Shown: piece after piece, positions 27,401-34,560 of the stretch
How the letters are laid out: each line of letters opens with the position of its first letter
Numbering within the stretch: the first letter of the stretch is position 1
Assembly (NCBI GenBank): GCA_002633005.1
Contig: NMRA01000072.1
Coordinates: 421,989-485,988, forward strand
Direction of reading: 5' to 3'
DNA from: Phoronis australis
Lineage: Eukaryota; Phoronida; Phoronidae
DNA: 64,000 nt
The notes under the pieces: model-generated
Told to the model about the DNA's origin: nothing
Database searches by the model: none
What the model saw: the letters and a program-made list of their open reading frames with translations, nothing else
Program-made: the position numbers and the translations under genes

Positions 27401-28094
27401 AGGCTGCTAGTGCTCGGAACTCTCGTATCACCGTCATTACTCTGAGCAAAACAATTTTTGTTGATGAAAACAAAGATTGGAAAGAAATCTCAATTTGCCA
27501 AAAAGCTTCTGACTTATGGAGTTTGTGGGACGGCCATCATCTGAGCAAGAAACATCATGATCAGGTCCTGCTGGTTTGTGACAAGCAATTCAGATTACTG
27601 TCCATTTGCAAGTGTACTAAGCCACTTTGTGGCGACTTGGGATTTATACCAGATCGCCAAACAAAATCTGAGTTTGCACTGGTGATGTGCCAAATCGACC
27701 TGGCAAATTTCTAGTGTTCAGTGGAAAACATAAATGCTGGATAAGGTCCCATACTGACATACCTTCATTCTTACCAGGGACAGGGGGCGCCACCTGGGCA
27801 GTTGATAATGATTTGCAGGCAAACAAGTTTCAAGTGCAGAGACCCTAATATCCTTCTTCTAGTTCTAGAACACATGTCAACTAATTTTTGTATAATTAAT
27901 TGAAATGCACACACTCCCATGATCGCGAAGAGGAAGGCGCTTCATGCAAAACTTTCAAGTTGCCAAGTTAGCCCTTGGCCTCCTTTGCTTGGCCTTGGCC
28001 AACTTCCGCAATTTTCAGCTGTCACGACTGTACTTACCGTCAACTCAGGGGAATTGCAAGGGCTGGGTGTTCTCTGTACAGTAACCAGAGACAT
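5281..28094 (-). CDS. SSH: Slingshot protein phosphatase (cofilin phosphatase), complete, 15 coding exons
   Basis: Slingshot phosphatases dephosphorylate and activate cofilin/ADF and so drive actin turnover. Coding exons in transcript order: 28038-28094, 24640-24707, 19596-19693, 18391-18455, 17341-17519, 16503-16703, 16047-16091, 15613-15706, 14304-14479, 13633-13779, 12898-13098, 11381-11517, 9903-10788, 8557-8951, 5281-6494. All junctions are GT..AG and all phases join. The product is 1,320 residues. The N-terminal start MSLVTVQRTPSP is nearly that of vertebrate SSH proteins (MALVT.QRSPTP). The Slingshot N-domain is at about 42-223, a DEK-C-like segment at about 238-300, and the dual-specificity phosphatase at about 301-443, with general acid D356 and signature HCKMGISRS (C387, R393). 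The low-complexity regulatory tail is at about 450-1320. The length is within the family range (human SSH1-3 differ widely). The gene is divergent from SNRPB. Vertebrates have three paralogues, so no number is assigned. Confidence 0.95.
6820..6842. repeat. (AAC)n microsatellite in SSH intron 14
   Basis: Short uninterrupted AAC trinucleotide run in the intron between the last two SSH coding exons. Confidence 0.8.
8557..8951 (-). CDS. SSH: SSH coding exon 14, regulatory tail with RSQSLK motif
   Basis: It encodes NLTVEMTALSLTKDDLYAKG, then SVQRSQSLKEKR. RSQSLK (S818) sits where vertebrate SSH1 has RSHSLAK, a reported 14-3-3 binding serine. Acceptor tttgtag, donor TTAG|gtaagg. Confidence 0.9.
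9903..10788 (-). CDS. SSH: SSH coding exon 13, regulatory tail
   Basis: This 886-nt exon of the disordered tail includes a run of seven aspartates (about 10496-10516, GAT/GAC repeat). It ends EPGFVQRTLEEIEERNRK, corresponding to the repeated LV(K/R)(Q/K).T.E(I/L)E.R element of vertebrate tails. Base composition and frame agree with the neighbouring exons. Confidence 0.9.
11381..11517 (-). CDS. SSH: SSH coding exon 12
   Basis: It encodes GQRHNALWKPMYRSKSDTNL and then an acidic stretch. It matches KQRHNKLW of vertebrate SSH1 and RSKSETNL of Drosophila Slingshot. RSKSDTNL is a plausible basophilic-kinase site. Confidence 0.92.
12898..13098 (-). CDS. SSH: SSH coding exon 11, phosphatase active site
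   Basis: It contains the Cys-X5-Arg signature VHCKMGISRSAS (nucleophile C387, phosphate-binding R393), then IRPNSGFMEQLETYKGILDA. All key residues are present, so the enzyme should be active. Confidence 0.97.
13633..13779 (-). CDS. SSH: SSH coding exon 10, general-acid loop
   Basis: It encodes ITHILNCTREIDNFFPGMFE then NIREFDEEETDLLKYWD. ILN.TREIDNFFPG is diagnostic. D356 sits in the position of the dual-specificity phosphatase general acid. Confidence 0.96.
14304..14479 (-). CDS. SSH: SSH coding exon 9, DEK-C end and start of phosphatase domain
   Basis: It encodes LRTTVEERMGMSLKDYRGFV, then LIILGQMDSAS, then LYLGTEWNAGNLEEL. GQMD and LYLG.EWNA.NLE mark entry into the Slingshot phosphatase domain. 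Confidence 0.95.
15060..15300 (-). mobile_element. tRNA-derived SINE copy (SSH intron 8)
   Basis: Read on the reverse strand it contains GTTCGAGTCC (B-box-like, about 15242-15251). The same downstream body follows as in the 58.2-kb copy: CTAGACCCTTGAGTCAGGTC, then CATAAAAATG and GTGATCAGTGCAATGGG. Several substitutions mark it as an old copy. The A-box half is poorly preserved. Confidence 0.7.
15613..15706 (-). CDS. SSH: SSH coding exon 8
   Basis: It encodes TASEIELKKLISKHLRQVMM then EVDLDEVSGKF, corresponding to the ERTE.LI...LR.IM...DL..VTSK segment. The donor TTT|gtaagt is chosen over an earlier GTAAAT because it gives residue-for-residue colinearity with Drosophila Slingshot. Confidence 0.9.
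16047..16091 (-). CDS. SSH: SSH coding exon 7 (micro-exon, 45 nt)
   Basis: This 45-nt exon encodes NMMEDLWSVRQELE between the NEW motif and the DEK-C-like segment. It aligns with vertebrate NAMQDLES.RP. Acceptor cttcag, donor GG|gtatgt. It keeps the frame on both sides. Confidence 0.88.
16503..16703 (-). CDS. SSH: SSH coding exon 6
   Basis: It encodes GFFVRSN, HIFKPLSVQAMWSVLQSLH, YYHPGG and MLNEW, the conserved end of the N-domain. The terminal tryptophan codon is split across the intron. Confidence 0.95.
17341..17519 (-). CDS. SSH: SSH coding exon 5
   Basis: It continues the N-domain with AVKLESAHANRVRYMAVV, then ESCILGFDCNE, then LVLPLWADT.VRLDGDG, all diagnostic Slingshot motifs. The donor is GATGG|gtacgt. 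The exon ends with two bases of a glycine codon. Confidence 0.95.
18391..18455 (-). CDS. SSH: SSH coding exon 4
   Basis: It encodes GDIQNHLQSMFYMLRAED then TIKV, matching the GD.Q.HLQ.M..LLR.ED.I/L stretch of the Slingshot N-domain. Acceptor ttgtag, donor GTG|gtaagt. Confidence 0.92.
19596..19693 (-). CDS. SSH: SSH coding exon 3, start of Slingshot N-domain
   Basis: It encodes FSESYFTIKGAALILPQGEC and onward; SES.F..KGAAL is a hallmark of the Slingshot N-domain. The acceptor is tatatttcag. The donor (GGAG|gttggt) is weaker than its neighbours but is the site that keeps phase with exon 4 (T-G-G-D). Confidence 0.85.
20895..21246. mobile_element. TTAA-flanked MITE, AGCTGCATTTTG family (SSH intron 2)
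   Basis: The left end is TTAA-AGCTACATTTCGCATT and the inverted right end TTAA-AGCTGCATTTTGCCCT. Both continue TTTAGCTGGCT..AAAACAAAA, and the similarity extends for about 100 bases (CATAAAAACCGGTCTTATAA on the left has an inverted partner on the right). Apparent short frames over the ends are products of the inverted repeat. Probable piggyBac-type MITE. Confidence 0.75.
21300..24600. other. SSH intron 2, remaining part
   Basis: No exon that I can support in either strand apart from the SINE at about 23095-23290. A donor-like site at about 22981 (reverse strand, ACAG|gtgagt) has no supporting acceptor or homology. Confidence 0.4.
23095..23290 (-). mobile_element. Head-truncated copy of the same SINE (SSH intron 2)
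   Basis: It shares the SINE body on the reverse strand (GGCTCAAGGGTTTGGCAGTG on the plus strand, then the GAGCTGAGGAG and CCCATTGCACTGATCAC blocks). It stops before the B box, so the tRNA-like head is missing. An A-rich run lies at its other end (23107-23118). Confidence 0.65.
24640..24707 (-). CDS. SSH: SSH coding exon 2
   Basis: Acceptor ttttacag and donor AG|gtaagg enclose 22 codons, TVTSFPNVDNVSGSVHVYSR then QK, ending with two bases of a serine codon. The junction gives SRQK-S-FSESY, comparable to SQPRSISESF in vertebrate SSH2. Both phases fit exon 1 and exon 3. Confidence 0.85.
24750..28035. other. SSH intron 1
   Basis: A 3.3-kb intron between coding exons 1 and 2. Short open frames are scattered on both strands, but none has homology or splice support that I recognise. 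Confidence 0.5.
28038..28094 (-). CDS. SSH: SSH coding exon 1 (initiator)
   Basis: The ATG at 28094-28092 starts 19 codons, MSLVTVQRTPSPCNSPELT, followed by a strong donor (ACG|gtaagt). The start is chosen because vertebrate Slingshot proteins begin MALVT.QRSPTP. A second copy of this exon without its donor lies at about 28309-28361, inside the N-bounded duplication. I treat that one as an assembly artefact. Confidence 0.92.
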
Positions 28095-28574
28095 TTTGAA
28101 GTTTTTATGTCATTGTTCTTAGACTTCAGTATCTTCTTGCGGTGCGAAAACACTGCAAAGTATATGAGTTGACCACCACTTGAACTTCGACTAAATGTTT
28201 CGTCTTCTACAAATATGGCGGTCGTACGGAAATGACCAAAATATCCGACAGGTGGCCAAACTTTTAGGAGTTATCACCCTTGTGTGACGTTTTCGACTCG
28301 CACCCCGNAACTCAGGGGAATTGCAAGGGCTGGGTGTTCTCTGTACAGTAACCAGAGACATTTTGAAGTTTTTATGACATTTTTCTTAGACTTCAGTATC
28401 TTCTTGCGGTGCGAAAACACTGCAAAGTATATGAGTTGACCACCACTTGAACTTCGACTAAATGTTTCGTCTTCTACAAATATGGCGGTCGTACGGAAAT
28501 GACCAAAATATCCGACAGGTGGCCAAACTTTTAGGAGTTATCACCCTTGTGTGACGTTTTCGACTCGCACCCCG
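28042..28574. repeat. Near-identical 266-bp tandem copies joined at a single N (28308)
   Basis: 28042-28307 and 28309-28574 match along their full length with only a few differences (for example TGTCATTGTTCTTA against TGACATTTTTCTTA). The junction is exactly the N. The repeated segment carries SSH exon 1 and its upstream region. It is best read as overlapping contig ends or two haplotypes that were not merged. Confidence 0.9.
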
Positions 28575-28657
28575 CCATATTGATTCTTGCTGCCGGGTAC
28601 CTGTCAAAGGACTCTTAATTTCTTTAAAAAAAATCGGTTACCATCCATCCTGGAAAA
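28095..28657. promoter_or_regulatory. Shared SSH/SNRPB divergent promoter region
   Basis: The SSH start codon (reverse strand, 28094, duplicated at 28361) and the SNRPB start codon (28658) face away from each other. Collapsing the N-bounded duplication leaves about 296 bp between them. The interval holds AATATGGCGG (28212 and copy at 28479) and the inverted CCGCCATATT (28572), both resembling YY1 sites, and TGACGT (28285, 28552), a CRE-like half site. I see no clear TATA box. Confidence 0.6.
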
Positions 28658-28660
28658 ATG
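28658..28660 (+). CDS. SNRPB: SNRPB coding exon 1 (start codon only)
   Basis: The sequence AAAATG|gtaggt places a donor directly after an ATG. Exon 2 begins VAGKSSKM, and metazoan SmB proteins begin M-(T)-V/I-GK..KM, so the first coding exon contributes just methionine. No other upstream ATG with a donor in the right phase was seen nearby. Confidence 0.75.
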
Positions 28661-31600
28661 GTAGGTACTATTTACATGGTGAAAATGAAAGAGTTCTGCT
28701 TATCGTTAAAACCTTGAACTTCGTATTTTCGTACTGCATCGACAATTTTATGCCTTTTCCACCTTTGTTTACGTTACATCGGTAAACTTTTTTTGAGGTT
28801 CTTGCACCTGTGAATGGCATTAGTAGTAGTGGTCCCCAGGTCTTGGACCCAGTTTTATGCGCGTCATTCTGTGGTTGAAACCAGTATAAGCCTGTAGTTT
28901 AGATGTCGATGTAAATGGTTTGGGATAAAGAAGTTCTATATGATTGAAGATTGTCTTGCTTTGAAGTGTTGTGAATGCCCCTGTTGAGTACTGTAGTTAT
29001 GGACCGAGACAGGTTCGAACTACCTCAGTGATAAGCTAATCCCGGAGTACTTTTATTGTGTCCTACCGGACGGTGTCGGAACTACAGAAGAGTTAGGCGA
29101 GGTGGTCACGTTGTGTGGTTATGTGACTCTTCACCAGGGCCGGGGCAGGAGCGCTGGTCGCACAAGGCCAAGACCAATGTCACAATATCGCAATATATAG
29201 TCGCCACAGCCGAGACAGACATCAACATTTACTACATTCCTCCCTTCCCTAATGAAAAGAAGCGGAACCCCATATTAAATGACGAACGTACATCACGACA
29301 GACAGACATAGCCATGACATTTACTACACTCCTAAATTATGTGTTGTTGTTCTTGAAGCTCTGACAGTAAAAGTCGAGTAAACGCTTGTCTCTTGATAAT
29401 GACCAGCAGGAACCAGTTCTCACTGAATAACAGACGTTGCCATCACTCAGTAGAAACTGATTCTCAGCAACCATTATATTCACTGAATAACGGACATCGT
29501 CATTGCCATCACTCAGTAAAATTCTCGGCAATCGTTTTTAAGAGGGACCGTTTACTCAACTTTTACCTTGGGACTCTTGGATCGGGTGACCAAATGCCAC
29601 ACTGTACACCAGCACATGCATCGGCCAACTGATGGGGCACTGAATACTTATGTTGCGCCCTCTATGGGCCAGAGCAGCCAACGTCGACAGTCTCCAAGAT
29701 GAACGGCAGTTATCTTTTGATGTAGATGATAGAGTCAGTGGTGCTCTCATAGGGCCTTCGTACGTCTGAAGCTTTTTGGCAAGTTATGCCTTGCACTGAT
29801 TAAACCATCAGTTAAAACGGCAAGTGGCCATTTTTGCACTGCTCGCGCCATGTCATTAACGTTGACATGTATAATGCAGGATTTTACCAGTTTCATCCAC
29901 TGAATGATTCACATAAAATCGCTTGCGCCAGAAGCTATGAAGTCGTGTCCCCTGGCGCGAGCAGTGTAAAAATGCCCAGTTGCCTATTAGAGCAACTGAA
30001 CGAAGGACTTAAAAAAGTTTGCTTGCAAGAGTATTTGTATGGGCTGAGAAGAGGTTGAGGCATGTGTTGCAAGGCGAATATGCTCAGTTGAAGACCTTAG
30101 AGTAATTAGCTTTTATTGTTTTTACTGACCCCAAGAAATTAAAGTGAACACCATAAATTTAAGGCGTGATGGCTAAACCGTATTGTTTTTATGTAAGGTG
30201 AAAATTGTAGATAATTTTACTTATAAACAATGTCAAAACCAACTCTAACCACAGTCCATAGGCCCACAGCCTTACCACAGCCTTTCCACAGCAGGGCTTG
30301 GAATTTTCCGCGGAAACGCGGATTTCTGCTTTTTTCAAATGTTCTGTCCGCGTATTTTATTATATTTCCGCTTAAAAAAATTGGATTTGATATAAAATTT
30401 CCGTGGCAAATTTCTTTCTTACCGCTGCGTTGCCGACGACTTTCACCTCGAAAAGCGGAAGTTGCTCTTTATGTTTCGGAAGAACGTAAATTGTCAACAT
30501 TGCCGTGGCATCTGGGATAGCGTGGTGGATTTCCTCAATGGCGGCTCGTGTGATTGTAAACCGCGGTGACAAATACTACGACTCTGCAGCCAAAAATGTT
30601 TGGAGGCGGGAGTGGCGAACGAGTTAACAGTGATTTTCAAAGAATTTAGATCGATGACTCGCGAAAACAAAATGTCGGCCGACGGCGATTCAGACGTAGA
30701 CTTTTCAAATGACGAAATTGGCAATAATTTGTATACTTTTTACTTAATTAATATACAAGATAACCCAAAAAGGAATTCTTAGAAATCTGGCCAGATTTTG
30801 TTGACTATTACGACAAAGAAGTTGAATTACATGGCTTTGAACCGGAGGAAAACTTTGCAGGTCGCGAATTTCGCAATTGGGTCAAACAAACGCCGTTGAA
30901 CTCCGACATCTTCGCAAATTTTATGAACATGTGGAGTCTTCTAGAGTTTACGATGGTTACGATAAGCAAGTTGAGTACTTTAAAAATTTCTATATTGATG
31001 AAATATTCGGTGAAATTGTCAGGGTAATTAATTTGAAGGCCCAAAGGAAGCGCGAGTCACAACCGGAAGTGGACAAATTTGAATCGTTGAACTTAACGAT
31101 CGCCTAATTTAAGTCACTTTATGGACTTCAAATGTAAATAGAAGATGTGAAATGTGATCAATAACGTATCTTAAGAAATTTTACTGAAGAATATTCACGA
31201 CACTGTTACTCAGAAATCATTTTTATTCTTTAAACGATACATTGAATTGGCAAATTGGAAAACAAACACCGGCATTTCAGGCGTTACTTACCTGCATCAC
31301 ATGAGAGAGTGGGATTTTTTAATTTTGGTGAATTTGTAGATAAAGTTCATTCTGTTCTCTACATTTTGGTGTATTACACTTTGAAATTCAATGATAAATG
31401 GATTGTTTATGGAATTTTGAAAACAAGCACCTCAGTTCAGCCCATGTGCACTAAGTTACTTGGGGTTCAGGGACACAATGGCCGACAGTTACTTGGAAGT
31501 GGCCTAGTTTCTGTGTCTTGTCTTGCGTTGATAATTACCTGCTATGTAAATACCTGAGTGCGGTTGGAGTTTAGGTTGTGTGGTTGGGTTTTTTGTCCAT

Positions 31601-34180
31601 AGTAAGAGTTTTTGCACCATACAAAAGCAGGTTTGAGGTTTTGAACATCATAATTTCTTGTAAGTTAGTCTGTAGCTCATCATCACCAGAAGTTAATGCA
31701 AAATGTTTTCCATTGTATTCCAGGTTGCCGGCAAAAGCTCCAAGATGTTGCAGCATCTGAACTATAGGATGCGTTGCACATTACAAGATGGCCGAACATT
31801 CATCGGCACGTTTAAGGCATTTGACAAACACATGAACCTGATCCTGGGCGACTGTGATGAGTTCAGGAAGATTAAGCCCAAGGGAGGCAAGTCTGGCGAG
31901 AGGGAGGAAAAGAGAGTATTGGGTCTGGTTTTATTGCGTGGGGAGAACCTGGTGTCCATGACTGTAGAGGGACCACCACCAGCTGAGGTGAGTCAAGGCA
32001 GTCGGAGTCTTCTGTTTTAGTGTGCAGTTTTCAACATTGGTTGCATCACGTGTCTGGGCAACAAATGATGCTGTTAAAATGTGTCTCTCTTATGGTATTT
32101 TTCTAACATTTTGGTAAGGCTTGTCTTATTATTACGTCAGTTAAAATCCTGCAGTTGGATCTGACTTTTATGAGTCGCAACCAACTTAATCAAGAGCTTT
32201 GATCCAAGTAAGTCAAACTTGGATTTATCCGATATGACTTGTGTGAGGTTTACTAAACTTACGAAATTATTAGAATAAACATCGCTCTTTGCTTTTGAGA
32301 GTGCTGTCATTCTGTATAGCATGCTGGATTGGCCAGTTACGTTGGATTACAATGGATTTACGTTGTTATTTGCAGGAGGCTGCGTCAAGAGTTCCCTTGC
32401 CTGGTGCTGGCCCTGGACCTGGTATGGGTCGGGCAGCAGGGCGTGGCATCCCTGGAGGTGGGCCTGGTGGTGCTGCCCCTGGTCTGCAGGGTCCTGTTAG
32501 GGGTGTGGGTGGACCCTCACAACAAATGATGACACCAGGTGAGTAGTGGCAGAGATGTTGTTTTGCTCAGTGTTTGAAGATAAGCTTTGGTGCTGTGATT
32601 AATGTTCTTGCTTTTTGTAGATTTTATTGGAATTGAAATTTTGTTTTTTACAATAAAAAATCTGCTTTGGGTATTGTCAGATGTTGATTTGTGGTGTGCC
32701 AGAAAAAAAATAGTTTGAGTGAAGATTGTGCTGTCGTGTAGGAAAGGGCCATAGTAAATGTGTAAGTCAATTAGAGCAAAGTCATAAAAAAGATAAGATT
32801 TCTTAATCTTGTGTCAACTTGGAAGTTATTATTAAATATGTCTACCATAGCTCTGTTTGGTTGCATTTGTCATATTTAGTTCTCTAATATTTTTGAATGA
32901 ACTAGCTATTGATTTGCTTTACCCAACTATGGTCTATTTCACATTCCAGGTGGACCACCCATGATGGGTAGAGGCGGTCCCCCTCCCCGCATGATGGGGC
33001 CCCCAGGTGGGCCGGGTATGAGGCCAATGGGCATGCCCCCACGAGGACCACCCATGATGGGACCACCCATGATGAGAGGTGAGTTGCATTCTCTAGATGC
33101 ACTCCATAGCAGTTGCTGTCTTGCCACTCACTTTTTTCTTGGCACTTTTTAGTAGTAGTATTAACTCACGAGTGAAGGCTAGTGATGTCATGGGCTTCAA
33201 TTGAACTTTTAATGCTTGGCCATATTCTACGAGGGCTTGCGTGATCTTGTCAAAATTGCAAGATACTAGCTTTGCTGATTTCGCAGCCTCAGTATGTCAA
33301 GTTACTGTTAACTTGTCATATTTAGATGCTGCTATTTTAAAAGTATTCTTCAGTCATGTTTATTTGTTTTTGGACAATTTTTTGCATTCGTTCTCTCAGT
33401 GATGGGCAATCAGGGCTTGGAATTTTTCTGCTTTTAAAAGAATTTCCTCTTTTTGGTTTCAATTTCCTCTTATTTGATTTCCAGTTTATTCAGAGTTTGT
33501 TAAGAGGTCTTCCCAGCTCCAGCATTCAAACAAGTCCAAAGATTTGTGAATAATTAATTTTGATATCATTCTGACCAGAGCTGGATCTGGATTTCAGTTC
33601 ATTAAAGTTAGTAGGACCCTAGAAAATGTCCAAATTTGGCTAGTTTCAGAACCTCATATCTCACAAAATAGCAGATTCACATAAAGCTTTCAGGTACCGG
33701 GTGTTGTGCTATGTTTTCTCAAAAGCTATTGGGAATTGTTTTAAAAACATTCCACTTTTCCCTGAGGGGTTGTCGAAAGATATGACTCAATTTCCTTTCT
33801 TTTAGCTAAGTTTTACTACTTGACACCGTCATGTCACGCAATTAATGGCAGGTTGTTAAAAAGTAAAATATGCAAGCTTCCTGCTTTCAGAATATATGTA
33901 CTTATACCTTTGAAATCCGTAGTTTGTAGACATTTGTTCAAATAGAGACTTGTCGTATGGTCCTATGTAACCTTAAGATAGTTTCTTGCCAGTTTGATAA
34001 CACCATGCATTACAAGTGAAGATCGTAATCTCACAGGTTTCATTCACAAGCCTCTTGTGTAATGGATGAGCCCATCTCGTGTTGAATCACTAATGGTAAT
34101 TAACCGTAAAGGGAACGTTTGTATAAGCATGTGTCATTTTGTTTTCAGGGCACCCGGGTATGAGGCCACCACCACGGTAA
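28658..34180 (+). CDS. SNRPB: Small nuclear ribonucleoprotein-associated protein B (SmB), complete, 5 coding exons
   Basis: SmB is one of seven Sm proteins that form the ring on U1, U2, U4 and U5 snRNAs in the spliceosome. Coding exons: 28658-28660, 31724-31987, 32376-32538, 32950-33078, 34149-34180. All splice sites are GT..AG with matching phases, giving 196 residues. The Sm fold is at about 5-86 (Sm1 [20 protein letters not shown]; Sm2 [20 protein letters not shown]). A Gly/Pro/Met-rich tail follows ([36 protein letters not shown]) and ends HPGMRPPPR. The protein is shorter than human SmB (231-240 aa), mainly because the proline-rich tail has fewer PPPGMRP units. AATAAA occurs at 34509 and 34528. 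It is convergent with HPGD. Confidence 0.96.
29360..29575. repeat. Foldback element with internal tandem units (CACTGAATAACGG family)
   Basis: The ends are inverted: AGTAAAAGTCGAGTAAACG at about 29367, and the complement of AGTAAACGG..AAAAGTTGAGTAAACGG-type sequence at about 29547-29567. Inside, CACTGAATAACAGAC and CACTGAATAACGGAC head two tandem units of about 65-70 bp that also share GCCATCACTCAGTA. The CACTGAATAACGG core recurs in the hairpins at 38.2, 40.1 and 57.8 kb. Confidence 0.6.
29819..29984. mobile_element. 166-bp MITE with 32-bp terminal inverted repeats
   Basis: The left arm GGCAAGTGGCCATTTTTGCA continues CTGCTCGCGCC. The right arm is the inverted TGGCGCGAGCAGTG...AAAAATGCCCAGTTGCC. 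Arms of about 32 bp pair with few mismatches. No coding capacity. Class unknown; no clear target duplication. Confidence 0.7.
30660..31107 (+). pseudogene. piggyBac-like transposase N-terminal remnant (broken)
   Basis: Two adjoining frames read an acidic start ([14 protein letters not shown]), then [20 protein letters not shown]. After a frameshift near 30890 they give [20 protein letters not shown] then [12 protein letters not shown]. The pattern YF..F..DE....IV..TN.YA...R is the N-terminal part of piggyBac/PGBD transposases (DDE_Tnp_1_7). The TN motif is replaced by IN and the catalytic aspartate region is absent, so this is a dead fragment. It sits in sense orientation in SNRPB intron 1. 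Confidence 0.6.
31724..31987 (+). CDS. SNRPB: SNRPB coding exon 2, complete Sm fold
   Basis: It encodes 88 residues from [20 protein letters not shown] through EGPPPAE and includes both Sm motifs. Acceptor gtattccag, donor GAG|gtgagt, phase 0 on both sides. Confidence 0.98.
32376..32538 (+). CDS. SNRPB: SNRPB coding exon 3
   Basis: It encodes [43 protein letters not shown], colinear with human SmB. RG and GRG sites are typical targets for symmetric arginine dimethylation in SmB. Confidence 0.97.
32950..33078 (+). CDS. SNRPB: SNRPB coding exon 4
   Basis: It encodes [20 protein letters not shown] then [15 protein letters not shown], a Pro/Met/Gly-rich tail like that of vertebrate SmB. Acceptor cattccag, donor AGAG|gtgagt, phase 1. 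Confidence 0.95.
34149..34180 (+). CDS. SNRPB: SNRPB coding exon 5 and stop
   Basis: It completes a split glycine codon and adds HPGMRPPPR before TAA (34178-34180). It corresponds to the single remaining PGMRPP.R unit at the C-terminus. Confidence 0.93.
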
Positions 34181-34560
34181 AGTCAAGCTGTTATGTGAAG
34201 AGACTTGTAAATAGTGGATAGTATTTGCTACTTGGACATTTTTAATCATGTTGTTCATACTTGGGAAAAGTGTTACAAGAAGAGTGTACTTTTCCTCAAG
34301 TTGGTATGCGTTTGTGTAGCCTACAGTATTTGGGCACGCCATGTAATCCTGTGACATGTTGGGATTGACATCAGATCATCAGATTACACATGTACGTAGT
34401 TCGTCATCTGGCTTCATAAACGCTTGTTCATTTCATGTTGTTTTAAACTGAAACTCGTTGAGGAGTTTCTGAGTCAACAATATTTCGTCATTGTAAATTC
34501 ATTCATGAAATAAACCTTTTATATTGAAATAAAGTTTTGGTTTTATGATGCCAATGATGC
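34181..34560 (+). other. SNRPB 3' UTR with two AATAAA signals
   Basis: It follows the stop codon and has AATAAA at 34509-34514 and 34528-34533, followed by a T/G-rich stretch (AGTTTTGGTTTTATG) suited to cleavage factor binding. Confidence 0.65.

Larger units (their letters stand above)
28661..31723 (+). other. SNRPB intron 1, filled with repeats
   Basis: A 3.06-kb intron (gtaggt...ttccag). It holds a foldback element (29360-29575), a 166-bp MITE (29819-29984) and a piggyBac-like remnant (30660-31107). Otherwise no coding sequence was found. Confidence 0.7.
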
